Source: Ruminiclostridium cellulolyticum H10 (GTDB lineage: Bacteria > Bacillota > Clostridia > Acetivibrionales > DSM-1351). From it: a stretch of 64,000 nt of DNA. The translations under genes and the position numbers were made by a program. Position 1 is the first letter of the stretch; each line of letters begins with the position of its first letter. Of this stretch, positions 26,937-34,194 are shown piece by piece. The stretch spans positions 3,041,501-3,105,500 of the forward strand of contig NC_011898.1 of the NCBI RefSeq assembly GCF_000022065.1. Direction: 5' to 3'. The notes under the pieces were generated by a model. The model searched no databases, was not told the DNA's origin, and saw only the letters and a program-made list of their open reading frames with translations.

Positions 26937-27926
26937 ATGAAATACATATATAAGTCAGGAATTATAGTATCATTATTTTTTATAATTCTTGCCATTACTA
27001 CAATCTGCATCAGAGTAGATAATCAGAATCATAAAAATAACATAATAGGTGGTTCTGTCAAAGAGTTAACACAAACTAAGGAAACTGAAGAGGTACTGTC
27101 CAGACAAACAGTTTCTATTATGAAAGAAAAAAGAAATAATTTCAATGAGACTTATTTCAGGCCATCTTCATTAAAGTCCCTGAATAACAATTTTATTGAT
27201 TTTGGCACCTTTTCAGGAACTTTTAAGGCGGGGACTGTTCCCGCAGACTTGATGGATACTCCAATTAAAACCATAGTTAATTATTTCAGTGTACTTCAGC
27301 AGGCTGAAAACCTTACTGATGAAAAAAAAGGCGGCTGCGGTACTGTCGGTTATGCAAAAAAGCCATATCCTATCGCTTATCAGTTTCTTTCCGAAAGTAG
27401 TAAGAAATCAATGCCCTACAATGAATATCTGGATTCCTTTCAGGGTATAGGCCATATAAATCTTATCAAGGTAATACCTATAATAACTGAAAATCCTAAT
27501 GAAAATAAATATTTCCTTGAATTGGAAATACTTGAGGGTACAACTACGGCAGGAACATCTTTTAACTATTATTTTGCCGAGATTTCCCTTGTAAATTCGA
27601 ACAAAAGGTACTATATAGATTCCTTAGAGCTTACCTCAGAGGACTTTTTCTGTGCTCCCTATCACGGCTGGTCTCATAATGCAGAGTCATACGTGGAAAT
27701 AGTATACGGTAATTGGTGCGGTTTGATAAAAAAGCAATATGCACCTCATCAGAATAAATTTACAAAGGAAATCATTGTTGATGCAGTTAACGGAGACAAG
27801 TATATGTTCAAGTTTGCAAAATTGACCAATGGGACGGATTTTCTCATTAACACTCTGGTTCAGAAAGATGGTGCTTGGATTCCCATTCATATTGATATCG
27901 ATAAATATATAGATAAAAATGTATAA
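26937..27926 (+). CDS. Hypothetical membrane-anchored extracellular protein
   Basis: 329 residues, not recognised. An N-terminal hydrophobic segment (about 5-26, SGIIVSLFFIILAITTICI) is probably an uncleaved anchor or signal peptide. The exported part has no known catalytic motif; a GGCGTVGYAKKPYPIAYQFL segment near the middle and a FFCAPYHGWSHNAESYVEIV segment near the C-terminus are notable. The ATG at 26937 behind TTGGGGGA is preferred over the upstream TTG at 26925, which overlaps that site. A bidirectional terminator begins at its stop codon. Transcribed alone. Confidence 0.75.
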   Translation: MKYIYKSGIIVSLFFIILAITTICIRVDNQNHKNNIIGGSVKELTQTKETEEVLSRQTVSIMKEKRNNFNETYFRPSSLKSLNNNFIDFGTFSGTFKAGTVPADLMDTPIKTIVNYFSVLQQAENLTDEKKGGCGTVGYAKKPYPIAYQFLSESSKKSMPYNEYLDSFQGIGHINLIKVIPIITENPNENKYFLELEILEGTTTAGTSFNYYFAEISLVNSNKRYYIDSLELTSEDFFCAPYHGWSHNAESYVEIVYGNWCGLIKKQYAPHQNKFTKEIIVDAVNGDKYMFKFAKLTNGTDFLINTLVQKDGAWIPIHIDIDKYIDKNV

Positions 27927-27964
27927 AAGCATAACAACCGCCATTGACGGTTGTTATGCTTTTT
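27925..27964. terminator. Bidirectional intrinsic terminator
   Basis: AAAAGCATAACAACCG and CGGTTGTTATGCTTTT form a perfect 16-bp stem with a 7-base loop between convergent genes. Confidence 0.88.
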
Positions 27965-27992
27965 AAATTTCTGATTATAAATAAAAATATAA

Positions 27993-28433
27993 TTACGCTT
28001 TAATACTATTGTAAACTCTTCTTGCGTATTCCCTTGCAGCTTTAAAATCGTTGGTATCAGGATTTTTCCTGTTAAAAAATACGAAAAATTTGCCTTTGCA
28101 GCAGAAGGATTCATCAATAACATTTATTCCCTTTTCTTTTAAAAGAGATTTTATTGTATCAATTGCTGTACCTGTTGTTCCTTTTCCGTTAGTTCCAAAA
28201 ACAGCTACATTTTTTACTCTGTCCTTGTTTAAAGTTCTGACAAATTCCAGTGTTTTCGAATCGGGTTTGCCTCCGTACTCCCCTGTACCGAGAAAAAGCA
28301 AAGCAACATTTTCAGGCGGATATGCAGGGGGAATCTGTTCTGATTTTAATACATCCTCTAGTTCATCTGCAATTTCATCCGCAATCTTCTTAGTGTTTCC
28401 ACCCTTACTGTAGTACAAAACCCATGTCTTCAT
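27993..28433 (-). CDS. Flavodoxin family protein
   Basis: FMN-binding electron carrier or flavodoxin-like protein, 146 residues. The phosphate-binding loop is YYSKGGNTKKIA (about residues 7-18), and LFLGTGEYGGKPD and VFGTNGKGTTGTA mark the second and third FMN loops. A CCKGKFFVF pair of cysteines lies near residue 110. The ATG has GAGGAG upstream. It lies 40 bases downstream of nfnB in the same direction, so it may be transcribed with that redox complex. Confidence 0.85.
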   Translation of the reverse strand: MKTWVLYYSKGGNTKKIADEIADELEDVLKSEQIPPAYPPENVALLFLGTGEYGGKPDSKTLEFVRTLNKDRVKNVAVFGTNGKGTTGTAIDTIKSLLKEKGINVIDESFCCKGKFFVFFNRKNPDTNDFKAAREYARRVYNSIKA

Positions 28434-28472
28434 TGCAATCTCCTCTACAAATAATGTTCAGTTTGTAAAAGA

Positions 28473-29867
28473 CTATTGGTTCTGCCGGATATATATGTCT
28501 ATAGCCTCTGCAGCTTTCTTCCCGGCACCCATGGCCAATATAACAGTAGCAGCACCGGTAACAGCATCTCCACCGGCATATACTCCACTCTTACTTGTTG
28601 CACCAGTCTCTTCTTCAACTATTATACCGCCCCATGTTTGTATGTCAAGTCCGGGAGTAGTGGATGATATAAGCGGATTTGGAGATTGTCCGATTGCTAT
28701 TATGACTGTCTCCAGATCTATAACATGCTCGGAACCACTCTTTTCTACGGGACGTCTCCTTCCTGACTTGTCAGGCTCGCCCAGCTCCATTTCCACACAT
28801 TCCATTCCTTTTACCCAGCCGTCCTCTGTTCCCAGAATCTGTTTGGGATTGGTTAGAACCTTTAAAATTATCCCCTCTTCCTTGGCATGGTGCACTTCTT
28901 CAAGTCTTGCAGGCATTTCTGCTTCTGAACGTCTGTATACAATGTAAACATTTTCGGCCCCAAGACGCTTTGCACTTCTGGCGGCATCCATCGCTACATT
29001 ACCGCCCCCTACGACTGCAACATTTTTTCCTACAAATACCGGAGTATCGGTACTTGGGAACTTGTAAGCTCCCATAAGGTTTATTCTGGTTAAAAACTCG
29101 TTTGCTGAGTACACTCCGTTATAGTTTTCTCCCGGTATTCCCATAAAGCTTGGCAGTCCGGCACCGGAGCCTATAAATACTGCCTTGTACCCTTCTGCTT
29201 TCAAATCGTCTATGGAAAGTACCTTTCCTATTACCATATTTGTCTGTATATCGACTCCCAGATCCTTAACTGTTTGGATTTCCTGCTGAACCAGATTCTT
29301 TGGCAGACGGAACTCAGGTATTCCATACATAAGAACTCCTCCGGGGACGTGGAATGCTTCAAAAATTGTTACCTCATATCCCATTTTTGCAAGGTCTCCA
29401 GCACAGGTAAGTCCAGATGGTCCTGACCCTACAACAGCCACCTTTATACCATTACTTTCAGGCCTACTTACGGCAGCCTCAACGTTCTGCATGTACCAGT
29501 CTGCTACAAACCTTTCAAGTCTACCTATTCCAACAGACTCACCTTTTTTAGCTCTTACGCATACCTTCTCGCACTGTGACTCTTGCGGACATACTCTTCC
29601 GCAGACCGCAGGCAGGCTGTTGGTTTCCCTTATTTTATGATAAGCTTCCTCAAATTTCCCCTCGGCTACAAGCAGAATAAACTCTGGTATCTTTACATTT
29701 ACAGGGCATCCCGCCACACATGGCTTGTGCTTGCAGTTGAGACATCTCTCTGCTTCTTCAATAGCCATTTGCTCATCGTAACCCAGTGCTACTTCTTTAA
29801 AATTCTTGTTTCTTATATTTGGCTCCTGCTCAGGCATTTTTACCTTTTTTAATGACATATTAGGCAT
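28473..29867 (-). CDS. nfnB: NfnB, NADPH-side subunit of ferredoxin:NADP oxidoreductase
   Basis: FAD/iron-sulfur subunit of the electron-bifurcating NADH-dependent reduced ferredoxin:NADP+ oxidoreductase, 464 residues; earlier annotated as glutamate synthase small chain (gltA). N-terminal cysteines CLNCKHKPCVAGCP and CGRVCPQESQCEKVC bind two [4Fe-4S] clusters. FAD motif VVGSGPSGLTCAGDLAKMGY, NADPH motif VVGGGNVAMDAARSAKRLG and the closing IAIGQSP and YAGGDAVTGAATVI follow. The open frame begins at a TTG (29882), but the ATG at 29867 with GGGGG 8 bases ahead is the likely start; it overlaps the end of nfnA by 8 bases. The neighbouring nfnA fixes the Nfn assignment over GltD. Confidence 0.92.
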   Translation of the reverse strand: MPNMSLKKVKMPEQEPNIRNKNFKEVALGYDEQMAIEEAERCLNCKHKPCVAGCPVNVKIPEFILLVAEGKFEEAYHKIRETNSLPAVCGRVCPQESQCEKVCVRAKKGESVGIGRLERFVADWYMQNVEAAVSRPESNGIKVAVVGSGPSGLTCAGDLAKMGYEVTIFEAFHVPGGVLMYGIPEFRLPKNLVQQEIQTVKDLGVDIQTNMVIGKVLSIDDLKAEGYKAVFIGSGAGLPSFMGIPGENYNGVYSANEFLTRINLMGAYKFPSTDTPVFVGKNVAVVGGGNVAMDAARSAKRLGAENVYIVYRRSEAEMPARLEEVHHAKEEGIILKVLTNPKQILGTEDGWVKGMECVEMELGEPDKSGRRRPVEKSGSEHVIDLETVIIAIGQSPNPLISSTTPGLDIQTWGGIIVEEETGATSKSGVYAGGDAVTGAATVILAMGAGKKAAEAIDIYIRQNQ

Positions 29868-30705
29868 TATTCGCACCCCCAAGTCTGCATACGTGTATAT
29901 CTTCGGATTCTTTCTCTTGTTTTTTGTACATATTCTGTCTTCTCATTGCTTCGTCGAAATCTACCTCATGTGCGTCAAAGTCAGGCCCGTCAACACATGC
30001 AAATTTTGTCTTTCCGCCAACTGTGAGCCTGCAGCCTCCGCACATACCCGTTCCATCTATCATAACAGGGTTCATGCTCACTAAGGTCTTAATACCATAT
30101 TCCCTGGTGAGGTTACTGACAGCCCTCATCATTACAAGCGGTCCTATAGCAATAACCAAATCATACTTATTTCCTTCATCAATCAACTGTTTTAATACAT
30201 CGGTAACAAAGCCCTTATTTCCGTTTGAGCCATCATCTGTTGCTACTATAAGCTTGTCACTGAACTTTTTCATTTCATCTTCTAGAATAATAAGGTCTTT
30301 ATTTCTGAATCCTGTTATAGAATGCACTTCTGCACCAAGGCTGTGAAGTTTTTTGGCTTGTGGATATGCTATGGCACTTCCAAGGCCTCCTCCTATGACA
30401 GCAACCTTTCTATAACCTTCAAGGTGAGAAGCAATTCCCAAAGGACCTACAAAGTCAAGCAGGCTGTCTCCCTCATTCATATCTGCCAGTTCTCTTGTGG
30501 TCTTACCGACTAACTGGTATATAATCGTAACAGTACCGTTTTCCCTGTCATAGTCAGCTATAGTAAGGGGTATCCTTTCTCCCCCATCGGATATCCTCAA
30601 AATAATAAATTGTCCCGGTTCAGCCTTCTTTGCTATAAGTGGTGCGTGTATAGACATTAAAACTATCGAAGGATTCAATACTTGTTTTTTAACTATTTTA
30701 AACAT
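29860..30705 (-). CDS. nfnA: NfnA, NADH-side subunit of ferredoxin:NADP oxidoreductase
   Basis: 281 residues, related to dihydroorotate dehydrogenase electron-transfer subunit PyrK. An N-terminal FAD domain (PGQFIILRIS, ERIPLTIADYD) and an NAD domain (VIGGGLGSAIAYPQAK) are followed by the [2Fe-2S] ligand region GTGMCGGCRLTVGGKTKFAC (two cysteines four apart and a third later). With NfnB it couples NADH and reduced ferredoxin to NADP+ reduction in the cytoplasm, supplying NADPH in fermenting clostridia. A G-rich ribosome binding site precedes the ATG. Translationally coupled to nfnB. Confidence 0.93.
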   Translation of the reverse strand: MFKIVKKQVLNPSIVLMSIHAPLIAKKAEPGQFIILRISDGGERIPLTIADYDRENGTVTIIYQLVGKTTRELADMNEGDSLLDFVGPLGIASHLEGYRKVAVIGGGLGSAIAYPQAKKLHSLGAEVHSITGFRNKDLIILEDEMKKFSDKLIVATDDGSNGNKGFVTDVLKQLIDEGNKYDLVIAIGPLVMMRAVSNLTREYGIKTLVSMNPVMIDGTGMCGGCRLTVGGKTKFACVDGPDFDAHEVDFDEAMRRQNMYKKQEKESEDIHVCRLGGANNA

Positions 30706-30838
30706 TTAAATTCCCCCCGTCTGATATTTATGGTTCTACGACATTATACATGTAATTTTATAATTACGGTATACTAAAAGTCAACACATAGGATAGGTTT
30801 AAATAATGACACTTTTTGTAAACCAAACCATAAGACCA

Positions 30839-31744
30839 TTATCTTTTATTAAGCATTTCTTCTACTGTAATGTCTGTAATACCCTCAATAAAAGTATTGA
30901 GAACATCCTGTTCTGTTACGGTCTTTATAATATTCAAATCATTATCCAGTACCTTTATTATATGAAATACATCCGAATAATCCATTGATTTTACCAAATC
31001 AAGTAGCTTTACATCCTTCATAACCACAATTTCTCTCACAGGAAAAATACCTTTTCTAATAATGGCAGAACGTTTTAAAACAAAGTTCTTCATATTCAAT
31101 ATTGCGGCCTCCTTTTTGTTTTTCTTCAACAAAAGAAGAATGTAAACCCCTATTAAAATAAAACTTGCATTGTATTTACTTATAATTAATACCACTGTTC
31201 CAACTGATATAATCAAAATAGAAAAAAATAATGAAAATATGTGCATAAGTCTGTTTGCACGAAATAATCCTAGCCTTCCCGATAATAGTTCCATTGCGAT
31301 CTTTCCACCGTCTAGAGGAGGAACTGGGATTAAGTTAAAAATAGCCAGCCATAAATTTATTATTACGGCCGGCATTATTTTAAAGGTAGAGGGCCACCAC
31401 ACAGGAACCTCCCACAAATGTATACAATATAAGCTTATTGCAAAAAATATATTTACTAGGGGGCCCGTAAGATAAATCAAAACCTTTTGAGGTTTACTGC
31501 ATTGCAAATCCTCAATAGACGCATTAACACCAATCGGCAAAAGCCTGAAGCTGTTCAGCCTGACCCCACACATTGCCGCAGAAGCGATATGTCCTAGCTC
31601 ATGGCAGATAATAAACCCTAATGCAATAGAATATTCCAGAAGAAGGTTTCCTATCATTGCCGCTAAAAATATAGGAAGAATTAATAAATCTATCTGGATT
31701 CTTGTTCTTTTAACCTGAAATTCAATATATGTTGTAACACTCAT
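30839..31744 (-). CDS. spoIVFB: Site-2 protease, SpoIVFB-like
   Basis: Intramembrane zinc metalloprotease (M50B), 301 residues. The zinc motif HELGHIASAAM (about 47-57) lies in a helix, and the third-ligand motif NLIPVPPLDGGKI is present later; about six helices in all. A C-terminal CBS-like domain (VREIVVMKDVKLLDLVKSM to VTEQDVLNTF) follows, as in the sporulation protease that cleaves pro-sigma-K in the mother cell. The preceding gene encodes a SpoIVFA-like protein 28 bases away, which supports the sporulation assignment over a general site-2 protease. Confidence 0.9.
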   Translation of the reverse strand: MSVTTYIEFQVKRTRIQIDLLILPIFLAAMIGNLLLEYSIALGFIICHELGHIASAAMCGVRLNSFRLLPIGVNASIEDLQCSKPQKVLIYLTGPLVNIFFAISLYCIHLWEVPVWWPSTFKIMPAVIINLWLAIFNLIPVPPLDGGKIAMELLSGRLGLFRANRLMHIFSLFFSILIISVGTVVLIISKYNASFILIGVYILLLLKKNKKEAAILNMKNFVLKRSAIIRKGIFPVREIVVMKDVKLLDLVKSMDYSDVFHIIKVLDNDLNIIKTVTEQDVLNTFIEGITDITVEEMLNKR

Positions 31745-31772
31745 ATACTAACCCCATACATACGACAATATC

Positions 31773-32630
31773 CTAGTTATCTCCGTTCAGAATATCAAAG
31801 AGTTTTCCCGGGTCAACCAATTTATTATCCTTTGATACTTCAAAATGGAGGTTTGAATTTGATTTGTCCTCGGAGTTCCCTACTTTTGCAATAACATCTC
31901 CCTGATTTACTTTTTGTCCTACTTTTGCAACCAGAATAGAACAATGTCCATAGAGTGTTGTTATACCATCATTGTGCTTTATTTTTACATACTTGTCATT
32001 TTGAGGGTTTGTTCCTACCTCAGTGACCTCCCCCGCTAGAGCTGCTTTGATGGACGTTCCCATATTTGCTTCTATATCAATACCTGTATGAAACTGGGGA
32101 CTTCCGCTTAATGGGTCTGTCCTTGTCCCAAAGGGCGAAATTACTTCTCCTTTAATAGGAATAATAAATGAGTACTTATCTGCAATTCCTTTTATTCCAA
32201 TTTCATCCACAACCTGCATATCTATACCCGGTACCGACTCACTATCTATTGATAACGAACTGCTTTTTGTATCGGACGCCGGATTAACCGAATCACCTGA
32301 ATCTGTTTTATTTGCAACTGATGAAGTCTGAACATCATTGCCATTTATATCTTTTCCTTCCGGCAGTTTTACCCCTAATTTCGTAGCCGCACTCACAATA
32401 TACCTATTAACGTCATAGTTCACAGTAGTTATTTTCTTTACCTGTGATACGAAAGCATCAGTGGCAGGCGTATTTGCTGCCTTACACAAAGCAATTGCAG
32501 ATAGAAAAACCACAACAATCAGCATTTTTGCCGCTGCAATTGTTGACATGAGGTCATTATTTGTATTCCTTCTGTTTCTCCGGGGACCGGTCGGTCGGGA
32601 GTATTTCGGTCTTTCAATAATTTCGTCCAT
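31773..32630 (-). CDS. spoIVFA: SpoIVFA-like LytM-domain protein with degenerate catalytic site
   Basis: 285 residues. A basic N-terminus (RPKYSRPTGPRRNRR), one transmembrane helix (about 30-50), a low-complexity Ser/Thr-rich linker and a C-terminal M23/LytM fold. FHTGIDIEANMGT holds the first His-x3-Asp pair, and TLYGHCS and the final motif are recognisable. But the HxH pair that should read HLHFE is NLHFEV, so one zinc ligand is replaced by Asn. That agrees with SpoIVFA, a scaffolding regulator of SpoIVFB rather than an active endopeptidase. The frame reaches 32639, but that GTG is inside the AAGGGTGGAAGG site, so the ATG at 32630 is used. Operon with spoIVFB. Confidence 0.85.
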   Translation of the reverse strand: MDEIIERPKYSRPTGPRRNRRNTNNDLMSTIAAAKMLIVVVFLSAIALCKAANTPATDAFVSQVKKITTVNYDVNRYIVSAATKLGVKLPEGKDINGNDVQTSSVANKTDSGDSVNPASDTKSSSLSIDSESVPGIDMQVVDEIGIKGIADKYSFIIPIKGEVISPFGTRTDPLSGSPQFHTGIDIEANMGTSIKAALAGEVTEVGTNPQNDKYVKIKHNDGITTLYGHCSILVAKVGQKVNQGDVIAKVGNSEDKSNSNLHFEVSKDNKLVDPGKLFDILNGDN

Positions 32631-32747
32631 TCCTTCCACCCTTTCTTTGGCAAAATATAACTGATTTTAATTATATAAATTATATTTATCAAGGTAGCGG
32701 AATATTACTGATATTCCAGAGTAATTTAAAGCCGGAGAATTTGATAA

Positions 32748-32776
32748 TTGTTTATTATAGCGCAGTGCGCTATAAT
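32748..32776 (+). promoter_or_regulatory. Methyltransferase promoter inside GCGC-bearing palindrome
   Basis: -35 TTGTTT (32748-32753), a 17-base spacer and -10 TATAAT (32771-32776). The spacer and -10 form a perfect 23-bp palindrome (32754-32776): arms ATTATAGCGCA and TGCGCTATAAT around a central G. Each arm has one GCGC (32760-32763 and 32767-32770), the expected target of the HhaI-like methyltransferase encoded 30 bases downstream. The left arm also gives TATAAT on the minus strand. Confidence 0.75.
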
Positions 32777-32806
32777 TATTGAAAGAGAGTTAAATGGAGA
32801 TTACTT

Positions 32807-33823
32807 ATGATTGATGTTAAGGAAAAATCACTTTTGGGTTTTAAGTTTATAGATTTATTTGCTGGATTAGGCGGTTTTAGAATTGCATTGGAATCACTAG
32901 GTGCTAAATGTGTTTATTCAAATGAGTGGGATAAACCAGTACGAAAAGTTTATACAGATAATTTTGGAGATATTCCCGAGGGAGACATTACACAAATAAA
33001 TGAAAATTCTATTCCTGAACATGATATTTTATGTGCTGGATTCCCATGCCAAGCTTTCTCAATTAGCGGCAAACAACGTGGATTTGAAGACAGTAGAGGT
33101 ACGTTATTCTTCGATGTAGCCAGAATTGTAAAAGCTAAGAAGCCAAAGATTGTTTTTATGGAAAATGTTAAGAATTTTGTTTCTCATGACGATGGTAAAA
33201 CTCTGTGTATTGTGAAAGCCACAATGGAAGAATTGGGATATAAATTTAATCAAAAAGTTCTGAATGCTGTTAATTATGGAATTCCTCAAAACAGAGAACG
33301 TATATATATGGTTTGTTTTAGAAATGACCTAAACATTGAAAATTTTAATTTTCCAAAACCATTCCCATTAAAAAGGTACGTTGAAGATTTTTTATTAGAA
33401 GATGAAAGTCAGGTAGAGCATTTATACATACAGCGTCCAGATACTTATTTTAATGGAGTAGAAGATAATAAATACAGTAACAAACCAATTAGATTAGGTA
33501 TAGTAAACAAAGGCGGCCAGGGTGAACGAATATACAGTACAAAAGGGATAGCCATTACACTTTCGGCTTACGGAGGAGGAATATTTGCCAAGACTGGCGG
33601 TTACTTAATAAATGGAAAAACCAGAAAACTACATCCGAAAGAATGTGCAAGATTAATGGGATTTCCTGATAGCTATAAAATCTCTAATAGTGCAAACCAA
33701 GCCTATAAACAGTTTGGCAATTCTGTAGTTGTTGATGTTCTGCAACTGATTGGTCAAGAAATAGGTAGTGCAATGGAGGAGGCAATAAATGAACGAGATA
33801 GAATTCCGACAATGGCTATCTAA
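32807..33823 (+). CDS. C5-cytosine DNA methyltransferase, M.HhaI-like (predicted GCGC)
   Basis: 338 residues with all motifs in order: FIDLFAGLGGF (I, SAM binding), GFPCQAFSISGKQRGFEDSR (IV; the nucleophile is Cys81, the same number as in M.HhaI), FMENV (VI), IPQNRERIYM (VIII), a target-recognition region with GGQGERIYSTKGIAITLSA and GGGIFAKTGGYL, and QAYKQFGNSVV (X). The recognition region is close to that of M.HhaI as I recall it, so methylation of the inner cytosine of GCGC is predicted. GGAGATTACTT precedes the ATG. Lower G+C than neighbours suggests transfer. Its endonuclease partner is broken (34078-37472), leaving it as an orphan methylase. Confidence 0.93.
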   Translation: MIDVKEKSLLGFKFIDLFAGLGGFRIALESLGAKCVYSNEWDKPVRKVYTDNFGDIPEGDITQINENSIPEHDILCAGFPCQAFSISGKQRGFEDSRGTLFFDVARIVKAKKPKIVFMENVKNFVSHDDGKTLCIVKATMEELGYKFNQKVLNAVNYGIPQNRERIYMVCFRNDLNIENFNFPKPFPLKRYVEDFLLEDESQVEHLYIQRPDTYFNGVEDNKYSNKPIRLGIVNKGGQGERIYSTKGIAITLSAYGGGIFAKTGGYLINGKTRKLHPKECARLMGFPDSYKISNSANQAYKQFGNSVVVDVLQLIGQEIGSAMEEAINERDRIPTMAI

Positions 33824-34097
33824 TAATAATGTATCTAAGAAGATGCAAAGTGATCTTGTATCAAGGTTGAAACGCTTTGAAAAAGCAATAAAAAACTGCG
33901 ATATTGATGAACAATATCGCAGTGACAAATATAAATATTTATTTTCTCTTTTTGAAAATAAAGGCATAAATAGAAATATGAGTAAGTTTAAAGGCGTAGA
34001 TTTACCTATTGGAAAATACCAATTTAGTATATTTAAGTATGCATTAAATAAGTATAGGCAGTTCCTGGAGGATGCGGCTACTTCAACGTCCGAATAA
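33789..34097 (+). CDS. Small unknown protein linked to HhaI-like system
   Basis: 102 residues, not recognised. The start overlaps the methyltransferase gene by 35 bases and has a strong GGAGGAGG 7 bases upstream, so it is translationally coupled and very likely real. Predicted mostly helical: FRQWLSNNNVSKKMQSDLVSRLKRFEKAI recalls SAM-like DNA-binding N-terminal domains of recombinases, then a basic FENKGINRNMSKFKGV and a helical end. Its last 20 bases overlap the antisense end of the broken endonuclease gene. Perhaps a DNA-binding accessory or control protein of the restriction-modification system; this is conjecture. Confidence 0.65.
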   Translation: MNEIEFRQWLSNNNVSKKMQSDLVSRLKRFEKAIKNCDIDEQYRSDKYKYLFSLFENKGINRNMSKFKGVDLPIGKYQFSIFKYALNKYRQFLEDAATSTSE

Positions 34098-34194
34098 AGT
34101 CATCCGATTCTACTCCATTCATTGTAGTTTTTAGATTAATTGAAAAAATTACATTTGCGTTAAACGTGTTAGATAGCTTTCTTATTTCGTATTC
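34078..34194 (-). pseudogene. HhaI-like restriction endonuclease, C-terminal piece
   Basis: Too short to stand out alone: 38 codons on the minus strand from the IS edge to a TAG at 34078, reading EYEIRKLSNTFNANVIFS and ending DDFIRTLK. The segment KLSNTFNANVIFSI matches my memory of the R.HhaI C-terminus. It begins exactly at the target duplication GAATACG, where it joins in frame to the end of the piece at 35488-35837. Confidence 0.85.
34188..34194. repeat. Target-site duplication CGTATTC, partner at 35831-35837
   Basis: The 7 bases CGTATTC touch the outer end of IS copy 1. Their reverse complement GAATACG touches the inner end of IS copy 2, not the inner end of copy 1. The duplication made by one insertion is therefore split between two elements, showing an inversion after insertion. 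Confidence 0.85.

Noticed and set aside
27925-27964. The similar hairpins at 27925 and 59825 as a dispersed repeat family.
   Set aside because: Similarity is limited to the terminator stem itself, with unrelated flanks; both are ordinary terminators.
30839-31744. General membrane-stress site-2 protease instead of SpoIVFB.
   Set aside because: The SpoIVFA-like gene directly upstream and the C-terminal CBS-like domain favour the sporulation protease.
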